Part shown: positions 38,344 to 45,680 of the stretch, piece after piece
Layout of the letters: every line of letters starts with the position of its first letter
Position numbering within the stretch: the stretch's first letter is position 1
Assembly (NCBI RefSeq): GCF_947366995.1
Contig: NZ_CANBCC010000027.1
Location: 1 to 45,680, forward strand
DNA length: 45,680 bases
DNA from: an uncultured Aquabacterium sp.
GTDB taxonomy: Bacteria; Pseudomonadota; Gammaproteobacteria; Burkholderiales; Burkholderiaceae_C
Direction of reading: 5' to 3'
The notes under the pieces: model-generated
The model's database searches: none
Told to the model about the DNA's origin: nothing
The model's input: only the letters and a program-made list of their open reading frames with translations
Made by a program: the position numbers and the translations under genes

Positions 38344-38637
38344 ATGGCCACAGGCACTGTCAAGTGGTTCAATGACGCCAAAGGTTTCGGCTTCATCGAA
38401 CCGGATCAAGGGGGCGGCGACGTGTTCGCCCATTTTTCGTCCATCCAGATGGACGGTTTTCGCACCCTCAAGCAGGGCTCCAAGGTCAGGTACGACTTGG
38501 TGGCCGGTCCGAAGGGGATGATGGCGCAGAACATCCAGCCCATGGATGGCGCGACCGCGGGCGACATCACGGCCGATGCCTTGAATGACCTGCATTTCCG
38601 CGACCACGCGCCAGCGGGCAGGAGCCTGCCGCACTGA
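38344..38637 (+). CDS. Cold-shock protein with C-terminal extension
   Basis: The first 67 residues form a cold-shock domain that binds single-stranded [24 protein letters not shown] (RNP1 K13-I18), DVFAHFSSI (RNP2 from D26) and [21 protein letters not shown]. The usual Val in RNP2 (VFVHF) is Ala. At 97 residues it exceeds typical CspA proteins (67-70) by a 30-residue tail ([24 protein letters not shown]) of unknown role. It has a strong ribosome-binding site and its own promoter and terminator, so it is monocistronic. It is divergent from clpS and convergent with icd. Confidence 0.92.
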   Translation: MATGTVKWFNDAKGFGFIEPDQGGGDVFAHFSSIQMDGFRTLKQGSKVRYDLVAGPKGMMAQNIQPMDGATAGDITADALNDLHFRDHAPAGRSLPH

Positions 38638-38668
38638 CCCTGAACACGCGGTGGTCCAGGCCACCATG

Positions 38669-38700
38669 AAGAAAGCCCGCGCAAGCGGGCTTTCTTGTTT
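38669..38700 (+). terminator. Rho-independent terminator of the cold-shock gene
   Basis: The stem AAGAAAGCCCGC / GCGGGCTTTCTT with loop GCAA runs into TTGTTT on the plus strand. It starts 31 bases past the stop codon. On the minus strand the same stem could also serve the convergent icd gene, whose stop is 54 bases away. Confidence 0.88.
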
Positions 38701-38753
38701 CAAGGCGCCAGCCGGCGCCTGGGTGAACGGCACCCGACGGTGCCGAACCACGC

Positions 38754-40007
38754 TTACATCGACTCGATCATCACCTGACCGAAACCCGAGCAGGAGACCT
38801 GCGTGGCGCCGTCCATCAGGCGGGCAAAGTCATAGGTGACTTTCTTGCTCTGGATGGCCTTGTTCATCGAGCTGATGATCAGGTCGGCAGCTTCGAACCA
38901 GCCCATGTGGCGCAGCATCATTTCTGCGGACAGAATCTCGGAACCGGGGTTCACGTAGTCCTTGCCGGCGTACTTCGGTGCGGTGCCGTGGGTGGCCTCG
39001 AACATCGCCACGCTGTCGGAGAGGTTCGCTCCCGGAGCGATGCCAATGCCGCCAACCTGGGCTGCCAGGGCGTCAGAGATGTAGTCGCCGTTCAGGTTCA
39101 GCGTGGCGATCACGCTGTACTCAGCCGGGCGCAGCAGGATCTGCTGCAGGAAGGCGTCGGCGATGGCGTCCTTGATGACGATGTCCTTGCCCGTGCGCGG
39201 GTTCTTGAACTTGCACCACGGGCCGCCGTCGATCAACTCGGCGCCGAACTCGCTCTGCGCCAGCGCGTACGACCAGTCACGGAAGCCACCTTCGGTGAAC
39301 TTCATGATGTTGCCCTTGTGCACGATCGTCACACTGGGCTTGTCGTTGTCGATCGCGTACTGAATGGCCTTGCGCATCAGGCGCTCGGTGCCTTCCTTCG
39401 ACACGGGCTTGATGCCGATGCCCGAGGTTTCCGGGAAGCGGATCTTCTTGACGCCGAACTCGGTCTGCAGGAAGTTGATCAGCTTCTTGGCCTTGTCGCT
39501 CTGGGCTTCGAACTCGATGCCGGCGTAGATGTCTTCCGAGTTTTCACGGAAGATCACCATGTCGATCTTTTCCGGCTCCTTCACGGGCGAAGGCACGCCC
39601 TTGAAGTAGGTCACCGGGCGCAGGCAGACGTACAGGTCCAGTTCCTGGCGCAGCGCCACGTTCAGCGAGCGGATGCCACCGCCCACCGGGGTGGTCAGCG
39701 GGCCCTTGATCGACACGACATAGTCCTTCAGGACTTGCAGGGTCTCTTCCGGCAACCACACGTCAGGACCATACACGCGGGTCGACTTTTCGCCGGCGTA
39801 GATCTCCATCCAGTGGATCTGACGCTGACCGCCGTAGGCTTTCGCGACTGCGGCATCGACCACCTTGATCATCACCGGCGTGATGTCGAAACCGGTGCCA
39901 TCGCCCTCGATGTAGGGAATGATCGGGTTGTTGGGAACATTGAGCGAGAAGTCCGGGTTGACCGTGATCTTCTGCCCACCTTCGGGCACCTTGATGTGCT
40001 GGTACAT
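38754..40007 (-). CDS. icd: Isocitrate dehydrogenase (NADP+)
   Basis: This TCA-cycle enzyme oxidises isocitrate to 2-oxoglutarate. The 417-residue protein matches the E. coli type (416). It begins [16 protein letters not shown] and has [36 protein letters not shown] carries Ser114, equivalent to the AceK-phosphorylated Ser113. [15 protein letters not shown] and [28 protein letters not shown] (NADP site) follow. It is monocistronic, with a 145-base gap upstream that contains an AT-rich patch (near 40098-40106) but no clear promoter pair. Confidence 0.97.
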   Translation of the reverse strand: MYQHIKVPEGGQKITVNPDFSLNVPNNPIIPYIEGDGTGFDITPVMIKVVDAAVAKAYGGQRQIHWMEIYAGEKSTRVYGPDVWLPEETLQVLKDYVVSIKGPLTTPVGGGIRSLNVALRQELDLYVCLRPVTYFKGVPSPVKEPEKIDMVIFRENSEDIYAGIEFEAQSDKAKKLINFLQTEFGVKKIRFPETSGIGIKPVSKEGTERLMRKAIQYAIDNDKPSVTIVHKGNIMKFTEGGFRDWSYALAQSEFGAELIDGGPWCKFKNPRTGKDIVIKDAIADAFLQQILLRPAEYSVIATLNLNGDYISDALAAQVGGIGIAPGANLSDSVAMFEATHGTAPKYAGKDYVNPGSEILSAEMMLRHMGWFEAADLIISSMNKAIQSKKVTYDFARLMDGATQVSCSGFGQVMIESM

Positions 40008-40152
40008 GTCGTGGTCTCCGCGTTTGGCGTGTCCGAGAAAAACATTGCCATGGATGTCGGCAAGGCGGAACGATTCTACGCCACCGGACAGTCAAATCTT
40101 ATATAGGACTGACCAGATGGACAGCGGCCTGCCCTGGTGTTGGAATGACGTG

Positions 40153-40977
40153 TCAGGCGCACCAGGCGCGCCATTGCGCCACCAGATGATGCGACAACCC
40201 CCACGTCGCCATGGCCGCGAGCAGCAAGCCCGATGCCCGGAGCGCCCACCGTGAATCGATCGGTGCACCGTCAGCACCCGCGTTGGCCGTACCCGCGACC
40301 GCCATGTCATCTCGCTGCAACCAGAGCACCGGCGCGGCACCGGCCGGCGTGAGCCCCCCCACATCGCTCGGGGCCTGCGCGCTCTGCGCCCCCCCCGCAA
40401 TGCGTCGACGCATCCACGCGAGCAATGCTGGTGCAAACCAGACGCCCGCAGAACTCGCCACCGCGAACGACAGCATCACCAGCGCGCCACCCCAGGCGGA
40501 CGGCGCCAGAACCGCCACCATCAGTGCGCCGTACAGCAGGCCGCAGGGCATCAGCGCCCACAGCATTCCGGCCAACAGCACGGCCGCGCGCTGTGTGCTC
40601 GACCGGCCGTCGCCGACAGCAGCAGACGATGCAAACCGCCTGCGCACACGGTGATAGAGGTCAATGCCGAACCGGTCGAGCCACGCTGGCACACGCCCCT
40701 TCCAGAGCAGCCAGAGGCCGAACAGCACCGCGCCGAACTGGGCCATGACCCAGAACGGCTGAAGGACCGCAATTTCGCGCCCCCAGGACGCCACAAGCCC
40801 CGCGGAGGCGGCAGCCACGCCGCCCAGCAACGCATAACCCAAGGCACGTCCGACCAGCGCCAGGCCGGGCAGCCCCTTCGGGAACGCGGCAGCACACGGT
40901 GCGCCGCACATCACGGCACAATGGGGTAGCCCGCCCAGTCCCATCAGAAAGGCGGAGATCAAGAGGCCGGACAGCAT
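40153..40977 (-). CDS. Sulfite exporter TauE/SafE (UreH-like) family membrane protein
   Basis: This inner-membrane protein of 274 residues and about six to seven helices opens with GLLISAFLMGLGGLPHCAVMCGAPC. It carries the H19-C20-x2-M23-C24 cluster typical of the UreH/DsbD-like transmembrane family found beside cbb3-oxidase genes. A variable cytosolic or periplasmic loop (about 195-245) precedes the last helix. It lies 24 bases after hemN. Genes of this type often sit in the cco/hemN/fnr region of proteobacteria. A metal (copper) or thiol-redox role in oxidase maturation is an inference. Confidence 0.8.
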   Translation of the reverse strand: MLSGLLISAFLMGLGGLPHCAVMCGAPCAAAFPKGLPGLALVGRALGYALLGGVAAASAGLVASWGREIAVLQPFWVMAQFGAVLFGLWLLWKGRVPAWLDRFGIDLYHRVRRRFASSAAVGDGRSSTQRAAVLLAGMLWALMPCGLLYGALMVAVLAPSAWGGALVMLSFAVASSAGVWFAPALLAWMRRRIAGGAQSAQAPSDVGGLTPAGAAPVLWLQRDDMAVAGTANAGADGAPIDSRWALRASGLLLAAMATWGLSHHLVAQWRAWCA

Positions 40978-41001
40978 GTCGGCCCCTTCAAACAGGACGG
41001 G

Positions 41002-42426
41002 TCAGATGATTCGGGAGAATCGCTCAACCGCCTTGTCCATCTGCAGATGGCGGTCAAACACCATCGCGATCGCTCGCACGAAATACCAGCCGAGCGCCGT
41101 GACACGGACACCGTCGGACTCCACTTGCACCAGCCCCGACTCCACGAGCGGTTCCAGCAGGCGCATCTCAGCCTCGAAGTATTGCCGGAAATCGACCAGG
41201 TAGGCGAGTTCGATGGATTCGAAGTCCACGCGGCCCTGACACATGATCGCCATGATGACCGCACGTCGCACCAGGTCATCGCGCGAGAGCGTGAGGCCCC
41301 TCACGGTGGGCAGCTCGCCTCGGCGCAGTGCGTCGTAGTACTCGGGCAACGACTTGGCGTTCTGCATGTAGTGCGGTCCGACCCGGCCAATGGCGGAAAC
41401 ACCCAGGCCGATCACGTCGCAGTCGGGGTGGGTGCTGTACCCCTGGAAGTTGCGGTGCAGCCGGCCCTGGCGACGCGCCACGGCCAGACTGTCATCGTGC
41501 AGGGCGAAATGGTCCATGCCGATGTAGTCGTAACCCGCCGCGCCAAAACGATCGATGGCCGAAGCGAGCATCCCGACCTTGTCGGCGCCCGCTGGCAGCG
41601 CGGCCGCGTCGATGCGACGCTGCGGCTTGAAGCGTTGCGGCAGGTGGGCGTAAGCGTAGACCGCCACGCGGTCGGGACGAAGGCCGATCACCTGGTCCAG
41701 CGTGTGTGCAAAGCGCTCGGGCGTCTGCTTTGGCAGACCGTAGATCAGATCCATGTTGATGGAATCGAATCCTTCGGCGCGGGCCGCGGTCATCAACTCG
41801 GCCACCATCTCATAGGGCTGGACCCGGTGAATGGCCTGCTGAACCAGCGGATCGAAATCCTGCACGCCCAGGCTCAAGCGGTTGAACCCCATGGCCGCCA
41901 GGCGCTTGAGTCGCGCGGCATCCACGGTGCGAGGGTCGACTTCGATGGCGTACTCGCCGCCCGGCACGAAACGGAAGGCATCCTGCAGCATGGTGAGCAG
42001 GCCTTCAAGCTCGTCGTCGCTGAGGAAGGTGGGGCTGCCGCCGCCCAGGTGCAACTGCGATACGGCCTGACCGCGGCCGATCTGGTCGACCACCAACTGG
42101 ACCTCGGTGCGAAGCGCTTCCAGGTACTCGGTAGCCCGGCCATGATGGCGCGTGATCACCTTGTTGCAGGCGCAGTAATAGCAGACCGACTCGCAGAACG
42201 GGATGTGGACGTAGAGCGACAGCGGCACGGCGCCGCCCGCCATGGCTCCAGCGCCTTCGCTGCGCTGCACGAGCGCCTGGCGATGCTGAGCCGGTCCGAA
42301 CGCCTCCACGAAACGGTCGGCCGTCGGATACGAGGTGTAACGTGGCCCGGACACGTCAAGTCGAGTCAGCACCTCGCTCGAGATGATGGGGGCGGGTTGA
42401 ATGGTTATCATGGCCTGGTCGCTCAT
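41002..42426 (-). CDS. hemN: Oxygen-independent coproporphyrinogen III oxidase
   Basis: HemN is a radical SAM enzyme that makes protoporphyrinogen without oxygen. Visible motifs are VSGPRYTSYPTADRF, the iron-sulfur site FCESVCYYCACNK (Cys-x3-Cys-x2-Cys), LGGGSPTFL, IEVDPRT, RLSLGVQDFD and NMDLIYGLP. FALHDDSLAVARRQGRLHRNFQGYST confirms HemN rather than HemW. I list MSDQA (42426, 474 residues). MITIQ (42411) and a TTG at 42444 are alternatives, and none has a good ribosome-binding site. It is divergent from fnr, with an FNR-like palindrome between, as expected for an anaerobically used gene. Confidence 0.95.
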   Translation of the reverse strand: MSDQAMITIQPAPIISSEVLTRLDVSGPRYTSYPTADRFVEAFGPAQHRQALVQRSEGAGAMAGGAVPLSLYVHIPFCESVCYYCACNKVITRHHGRATEYLEALRTEVQLVVDQIGRGQAVSQLHLGGGSPTFLSDDELEGLLTMLQDAFRFVPGGEYAIEVDPRTVDAARLKRLAAMGFNRLSLGVQDFDPLVQQAIHRVQPYEMVAELMTAARAEGFDSINMDLIYGLPKQTPERFAHTLDQVIGLRPDRVAVYAYAHLPQRFKPQRRIDAAALPAGADKVGMLASAIDRFGAAGYDYIGMDHFALHDDSLAVARRQGRLHRNFQGYSTHPDCDVIGLGVSAIGRVGPHYMQNAKSLPEYYDALRRGELPTVRGLTLSRDDLVRRAVIMAIMCQGRVDFESIELAYLVDFRQYFEAEMRLLEPLVESGLVQVESDGVRVTALGWYFVRAIAMVFDRHLQMDKAVERFSRII

Positions 42427-42461
42427 ATACGGAGTCTGTGCCAAACTGGCAGTGCTGCGGG

Positions 42462-42475
42462 TTGATCTGTCTCAA
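42462..42475 (+). promoter_or_regulatory. FNR-type binding site between hemN and fnr
   Basis: TTGATCTGTCTCAA matches the FNR/Anr consensus TTGAT-N4-ATCAA at nine of ten informative positions. With AACAAT (42497-42502) as a -10 and a start near 42509, the box would be centred near -41, the usual activating position for fnr itself. It may serve hemN as well. The sequence match is direct. Binding is inferred. Confidence 0.7.
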
Positions 42476-42524
42476 CCTCGAGTCCGGGGATCGGGCAACA
42501 ATCAGGAAGACCTTGAGGTTCCTC

Positions 42525-43334
42525 ATGTTGAATAACACCATCCCCGTTCTGGACCAGAGCAACACCGACGCATGCCGCTCTTCGAGCAAGGGCTCCACCA
42601 ACGGTTCGTCGTGTGCAATGAAATACGAAGCATTCAAAGTTGCCTGCTCCAGCTGCAATCTGCGTGAGCTGTGTCTCCCTGTGGGCCTCAGCCAGCCGCA
42701 GCTGAGTCATCTGGACTCGCTCGTGGCCACGCGCAAGACCGTGAAACGGGGCGATGCGTTGTTCCACACGGGCGATGCCTTCCGCTCGGTCTATGCGGTG
42801 CGCACCGGCTTTTTCAAGACGCGCATTTCCTCCGAGGACGGGCGCGACCAGGTCACCGGCTTCCAGATGGCTGGCGAACTGCTGGGCCTGGACGGCATCA
42901 GCACTGACCGCCATGCCTGCGACGCCATTGCACTGGAAGACTCTCAGGTCTGCGTGATTCCGTATGCGCAGCTGGAAGATCTGTCGCGCGAGTTCTCGGA
43001 CCTGCAACACCAGTTCCACAAGATCATGAGCCGCGAGATCGTGCGCGACCACGGCGTGATGCTGCTGCTGGGCAGCATGCGCGCCGAAGAACGGCTTGCC
43101 GCCTTCCTGCTCAACCTGACGCAGCGCCTGCATGCGCGTGGTTTTTCGGCGTCGGCGTTGGTGCTACGCATGACGCGGGAAGAGATCGGCAGCTACCTGG
43201 GCCTCAAGCTCGAAACCGTGAGCCGCACCTTCTCGAAGTTCCAGGACGAAGGCCTGCTCGAGGTCAAGCAGCGGGACATCCGCATCACCGATGAAGCGGG
43301 CCTGCGGGCACTGGTCAACAGCGTGCGCTGCTGA
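42525..43334 (+). CDS. fnr: FNR/Anr-type oxygen-sensing transcriptional regulator
   Basis: This 269-residue CRP/FNR-family regulator senses oxygen through a [4Fe-4S] cluster. Ligand cysteines are C41, C44 and C50 (CSSCNLRELC) and C132 (HACDA). The cyclic-nucleotide-like beta-roll and dimer helix (LMSREIVRDHG-like segment, residues 168-176) follow. The DNA-binding helix has E230-T-V-S233-R234, the set that reads TTGAT half-sites. I prefer ATG 42525, which has GAGG six bases upstream. ATG 42618 would still retain all cysteines. It is divergent from hemN, carries its own FNR box and ends at a strong terminator. Confidence 0.95.
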   Translation: MLNNTIPVLDQSNTDACRSSSKGSTNGSSCAMKYEAFKVACSSCNLRELCLPVGLSQPQLSHLDSLVATRKTVKRGDALFHTGDAFRSVYAVRTGFFKTRISSEDGRDQVTGFQMAGELLGLDGISTDRHACDAIALEDSQVCVIPYAQLEDLSREFSDLQHQFHKIMSREIVRDHGVMLLLGSMRAEERLAAFLLNLTQRLHARGFSASALVLRMTREEIGSYLGLKLETVSRTFSKFQDEGLLEVKQRDIRITDEAGLRALVNSVRC

Positions 43335-43359
43335 ATCAGCGCCCTGATGTGCCTTTGAG

Positions 43360-43384
43360 AAAACCCGCCGCTGGCGGGTTTTTT
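43360..43384 (+). terminator. Rho-independent terminator of fnr
   Basis: The stem AAAACCCGCC / GGCGGGTTTT with loop GCT ends in a run of T residues (43379-43384). It begins 26 bases past the fnr stop and separates it from the convergent membrane-protein gene. Confidence 0.9.
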
Positions 43385-43410
43385 ACTTCGTGCTGGCGAA
43401 GCAGCGGAAG

Positions 43411-43701
43411 TCAGGGACGCGCTGCAGCGTGCCCATGGCGAGACCGCCGAACGCGGCGCTCGCTCCGTCTGGCCCCTGCGTCGTCATGGCGCATCAGCCA
43501 GTGCGACGCCGCCGTGGCCAGGGCAATCAGGGCCCAGAAGGCGAGAAACGTCAGGCTGTAGACGGTGTCGGCATCCGGATGCCAGCTGCCAATCTGCAGC
43601 ACGCCCGGATCCACCCAGGCAAACACCAGCATCTCCAGCAGCCCGGCAAACAAGAACGCGGGCCAGAGGATCTGGGCGGCGTGCAAGCTTCGCTGTGTCA
43701 T
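43411..43701 (-). CDS. Small membrane protein of the cco/fnr region
   Basis: This 96-residue protein has two predicted membrane helices (about 10-30 and 48-68; AFLFAGLLEMLVFAWVDP and TVYSLTFLAFWALIALATA) and a strongly basic C-terminal tail. AAGGAG stands about 6 bases before the ATG, supporting translation. It lies downstream of the FixH-like and ccoG genes on the same strand and is convergent with fnr. I recognise no named family. Context suggests a role around respiratory oxidase assembly, but this is inference only. Confidence 0.7.
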   Translation of the reverse strand: MTQRSLHAAQILWPAFLFAGLLEMLVFAWVDPGVLQIGSWHPDADTVYSLTFLAFWALIALATAASHWLMRHDDAGARRSERRVRRSRHGHAAARP

Positions 43702-43761
43702 GCGGCACTCCTTTCACAGGAATAGGGACACAACCTGATGTTCCGCCAGTCGGGCAGGCTT

Positions 43762-43784
43762 GCCTGCGGGATTTACCCGCAGGC
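43762..43784. promoter_or_regulatory. Intercistronic hairpin after the FixH-like gene
   Basis: A perfect 9-bp inverted repeat GCCTGCGGG / CCCGCAGGC with loop ATTTA lies just past the FixH-like stop. There is no U-run on the minus strand, so it is more likely an mRNA-stabilising structure than a terminator. Confidence 0.5.
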
Positions 43785-43794
43785 GTCGGCGCAC

Positions 43795-44058
43795 TCAGCG
43801 CTCGGCCGGTTGAGTGCTGCCTTCAGCCGCATGGTTGCGGGCCTTGACGGCGGGCAACTCGTTCGCGGAAGACACCTGGCCTTTGGACGTGTCCAGCACG
43901 GGGTCCACGTTCTTGACGGCGATACCGACCGTGAACAAGGAGGCCACGACGACGGCCAACGGCCCGCCGATCACCATCCACACGATCGGGAGCTTCCACC
44001 AGGGCGGCTGGGACACCGGCGCCGAAGGCTGCTCGGAAGCAAGGGCTTGTTCTGACAT
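43795..44058 (-). CDS. FixH/CcoH-like small membrane protein
   Basis: This 87-residue single-pass protein has the cytosolic segment SQPPWWKLPIVW, one membrane helix (VIGGPLAVVVASLFTVGIAV) and a short periplasmic part beginning KNVDPVLD. The PWWK...VIGGP...DPV pattern and the position 23 bases after ccoG suit the shortened FixH-like proteins of Burkholderiales, which aid cbb3-type cytochrome oxidase assembly. Classical CcoH proteins are about 160 residues, so the periplasmic domain is largely missing here. CGGAGA precedes the ATG. Confidence 0.65.
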   Translation of the reverse strand: MSEQALASEQPSAPVSQPPWWKLPIVWMVIGGPLAVVVASLFTVGIAVKNVDPVLDTSKGQVSSANELPAVKARNHAAEGSTQPAER

Positions 44059-44081
44059 GAGGGTTCTCCGTGAAGGCCCGC

Positions 44082-45557
44082 TCAGCGCGGGACCATGAAA
44101 GTGGTTCGCTCGCGGATGTCGACCTGCGGGCGGTCACCGTGACGCAATTGCTCGACCAGCAAGGTCATGCTGTTTGCGCCAGTGCCCATCCGGGCGGCCA
44201 CTTCGGGCGGCACGCGCACAGCGACGGGCACCCAGCGGGCCTCTGCAGGGCCGAGGACGATGTTCTCGCCCCCCTCGACCCGGGCAGCGGTCAGCTGCTC
44301 CACACCGATGCGGTAACGCTGCACCTGCTCGCTGGCGTTCATCAACTGCACGCGGTAGACGTTTTCCACATAGCCATCATCCACCACCCGGGCCAGAGCG
44401 CCGCGGTCACGCACGATGTCAACCCTGAAGAGAGGTCGGCTATAGATGCTGTACATGAACGCCGCGATCACCGCGACAAGGATGCCGGTGTAGATCAGCA
44501 CACGGGGACGCGCCACACGCGCCCACATCTGCGCCCGACCCCACCCGTTGTCCATGGAGTTTTCGGTGGCGTAGCGGATCAGGCCCCGCGGCGTGCCCAT
44601 CTTGTCCATGACCGAGTCGCACACGTCGATGCAGGCGGCGCAACCGATGCACTCGTATTGCAGGCCCTTGCGGATGTCGATGCCAGTGGGGCATACCTGA
44701 ACGCACAGGGTGCAGTCAATACAATCGCCCTTCCCCGCCGCCTTGGCGTCGGTCTTGCGGGAGCGCGAACCGCGCGGCTCGCCGCGCTTCTCGTCGTAGC
44801 TGATGATCAGCGTATCGCGGTCGAACATCGCGCTCTGGAACCGAGCATACGGGCACATGTACTTGCAGACCTGCTCGCGCATGTAGCCGGCATTGCCATA
44901 CGTCGCAAAGCCGTAGAACAGGATCCAGAAGGTTTCCCATGGGCCGAGGCCGAAGCTGATCACGGCCTGCGCGAGTTCGCGGACAGGCGTGAAGTAGCCG
45001 ACGAACGTGTAGCCCGTCCAGAGCGAGACCGCGATCCAGGCTGCCTGCTTCGCCGTCTTGCGCGAGGCCTTCTGGATGGACCAGGGCGCCTTGTCGAGCT
45101 TCATGCGGCGCGTGCGATCGCCTTCGATCTTGCGCTCGATCCACATGAAGATCTCGGTGTAGACCGATTGCGGGCATGCGTAACCGCACCACAGCCGACC
45201 GGCCACCGCCGTGAACAGAAACAGCCCGTATGCCGAGATCATCAGCAGGGCTGTCAGGTAGATCAGGTCCTGCGGGTAGAGGACCAGATTGAAGAGGTAG
45301 AAGCGCCGCGTGCCCAGGTCGAACAGCACAGCCTGGCGATCATTCCACATCAACCAGGGCGTGCCGTAGAAAACGATCTGCGTCACCCACACGAGCACCC
45401 AGCGCCAGCGGCTGAACCAGCCGGACACCTCGCGCGCGTAGATCTTCTCGGTCTTCTTGTACAGCGACACCGTTTCTTCGCGCCGCTGCTGAGACGCCGC
45501 AGGCTGGATGGGAATGACGCGCTTGGTGTCGGCGGAGGGACTGGCTGGCTCTGACAT
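44082..45557 (-). CDS. ccoG: Cytochrome c oxidase accessory protein CcoG (FixG/RdxA)
   Basis: CcoG is a membrane iron-sulfur protein that reduces copper during cbb3-oxidase assembly. The 491-residue product has five membrane helices, starting after SRWRWVLVWVTQIVFYGTPW. RLWCGYACPQSVYTEIFMWIER and REQVCKYMCPYARFQSAMFD are the cysteine motifs between helices. Two ferredoxin-type clusters follow, CIDCTLCVQVCPTG and CIGCAACIDVCDS. The C-terminal immunoglobulin-like domain follows the last helix. I chose MSEPASPS (45557), as in homologues. The expected ccoNOP genes would lie beyond the right edge. An FNR-like palindrome stands about 90 bases upstream. Confidence 0.95.
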   Translation of the reverse strand: MSEPASPSADTKRVIPIQPAASQQRREETVSLYKKTEKIYAREVSGWFSRWRWVLVWVTQIVFYGTPWLMWNDRQAVLFDLGTRRFYLFNLVLYPQDLIYLTALLMISAYGLFLFTAVAGRLWCGYACPQSVYTEIFMWIERKIEGDRTRRMKLDKAPWSIQKASRKTAKQAAWIAVSLWTGYTFVGYFTPVRELAQAVISFGLGPWETFWILFYGFATYGNAGYMREQVCKYMCPYARFQSAMFDRDTLIISYDEKRGEPRGSRSRKTDAKAAGKGDCIDCTLCVQVCPTGIDIRKGLQYECIGCAACIDVCDSVMDKMGTPRGLIRYATENSMDNGWGRAQMWARVARPRVLIYTGILVAVIAAFMYSIYSRPLFRVDIVRDRGALARVVDDGYVENVYRVQLMNASEQVQRYRIGVEQLTAARVEGGENIVLGPAEARWVPVAVRVPPEVAARMGTGANSMTLLVEQLRHGDRPQVDIRERTTFMVPR

Positions 45558-45647
45558 GGCTTGCGGAAATGACTGACGGCGGGGAGGCCGGATACCCCAA
45601 AGGGTATCACGATCCATCCTCCGCCGTTCTTTGCTTTCGGATCCGGC

Positions 45648-45661
45648 TTGACGCGTGTCAA
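45648..45661 (-). promoter_or_regulatory. FNR-type palindrome upstream of ccoG
   Basis: TTGACGCGTGTCAA is a perfect dyad of the TTGAC-N4-GTCAA form, a close variant of the FNR consensus TTGAT-N4-ATCAA (eight of ten informative bases). It is centred about 97 bases before the ccoG ATG. It implies that ccoG and the genes behind it can be transcribed under low oxygen separately from any upstream cco genes. Confidence 0.6.
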
Positions 45662-45680
45662 GCTTTGCCGGGCCTGGGGC

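Noticed and set aside
38249-38521. A plus-strand ORF with AGGA upstream, overlapping the cold-shock gene in another frame
   Set aside because: It crosses the likely promoter and ribosome-binding site of the cold-shock gene and encodes low-complexity Ser/Pro/Arg sequence. It is probably chance.
1-45680. CRISPR arrays, insertion sequences, phage or toxin-antitoxin modules
   Set aside because: I looked for regularly spaced repeats, transposase or integrase motifs and typical small toxin-antitoxin pairs, and saw none.

Overview
The window is a compact, GC-rich (high-60s to about 70% GC by eye) stretch of bacterial chromosome. Gene content and protein style point to a betaproteobacterium of the order Burkholderiales, probably near Comamonadaceae or the Rubrivivax/Leptothrix/Aquabacterium group. 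Supporting signs are the rimP-nusA-infB-rbfA-truB-typA order, a very long Ala/Glu-rich InfB linker, clpS-clpA divergent from a cold-shock gene next to icd, and an fnr/hemN/ccoG neighbourhood. No genus can be named from sequence alone. I saw no insertion sequence, phage gene, integrase or CRISPR array, so this is core genome rather than an island.

Layout. (1) 43-11041, all minus strand: the transcription/translation operon rimP-nusA-infB-rbfA-truB-typA, followed beyond a terminator by a 3-hydroxyisobutyryl-CoA hydrolase-like gene and dusA. (2) 11417-12658, plus: fabI with a clear terminator, then a small DUF4404 gene. (3) 12675-20373, minus: an LD-carypeptidase-type gene (ldcA, LD-carboxypeptidase) followed by a four-gene Yej-like peptide ABC importer. 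(4) 20458-23593: a secreted esterase-like hydrolase, a convergent 43-codon membrane-peptide ORF, an M14 carboxypeptidase and a second hydrolase. (5) 23594-30695, minus: rdgC, then tRNA-Ser(GCT), lysC, tilS, accA, a DNA glycosylase and cysS. (6) 30986-35256, plus: an envelope cluster (TPR/NTF2-like protein, L,D-transpeptidase, periplasmic and cytosolic cyclophilins, lpxH). (7) 35331-40007: clpS-clpA (minus), a cold-shock gene (plus) and icd (minus). (8) 40153-45680: a redox/microaerobic cluster with a metal-motif membrane protein, hemN, fnr, a small membrane protein, a FixH-like protein and ccoG. It contains two FNR-type palindromes.

How the genes may work together. The strongest functional theme beyond housekeeping is peptidoglycan. 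LdcA trims recycled tetrapeptides, and the Yej-like importer sits directly downstream of it. A cytosolic M14 peptidase is close by, and an L,D-transpeptidase, which uses tetrapeptide donors, lies about 12 kb away. The second theme is oxygen response: FNR, the anaerobic coproporphyrinogen oxidase HemN and cbb3-oxidase assembly factors share FNR-like sites.

Nothing here is clearly a wholly new system. The best leads are the ldcA-Yej unit with its unusual extra membrane segments, a terminator-like element in the rimP-nusA leader, the matched TPR/NTF2 and LDT/NTF2 pair, an internal lysC start, and two small membrane proteins.
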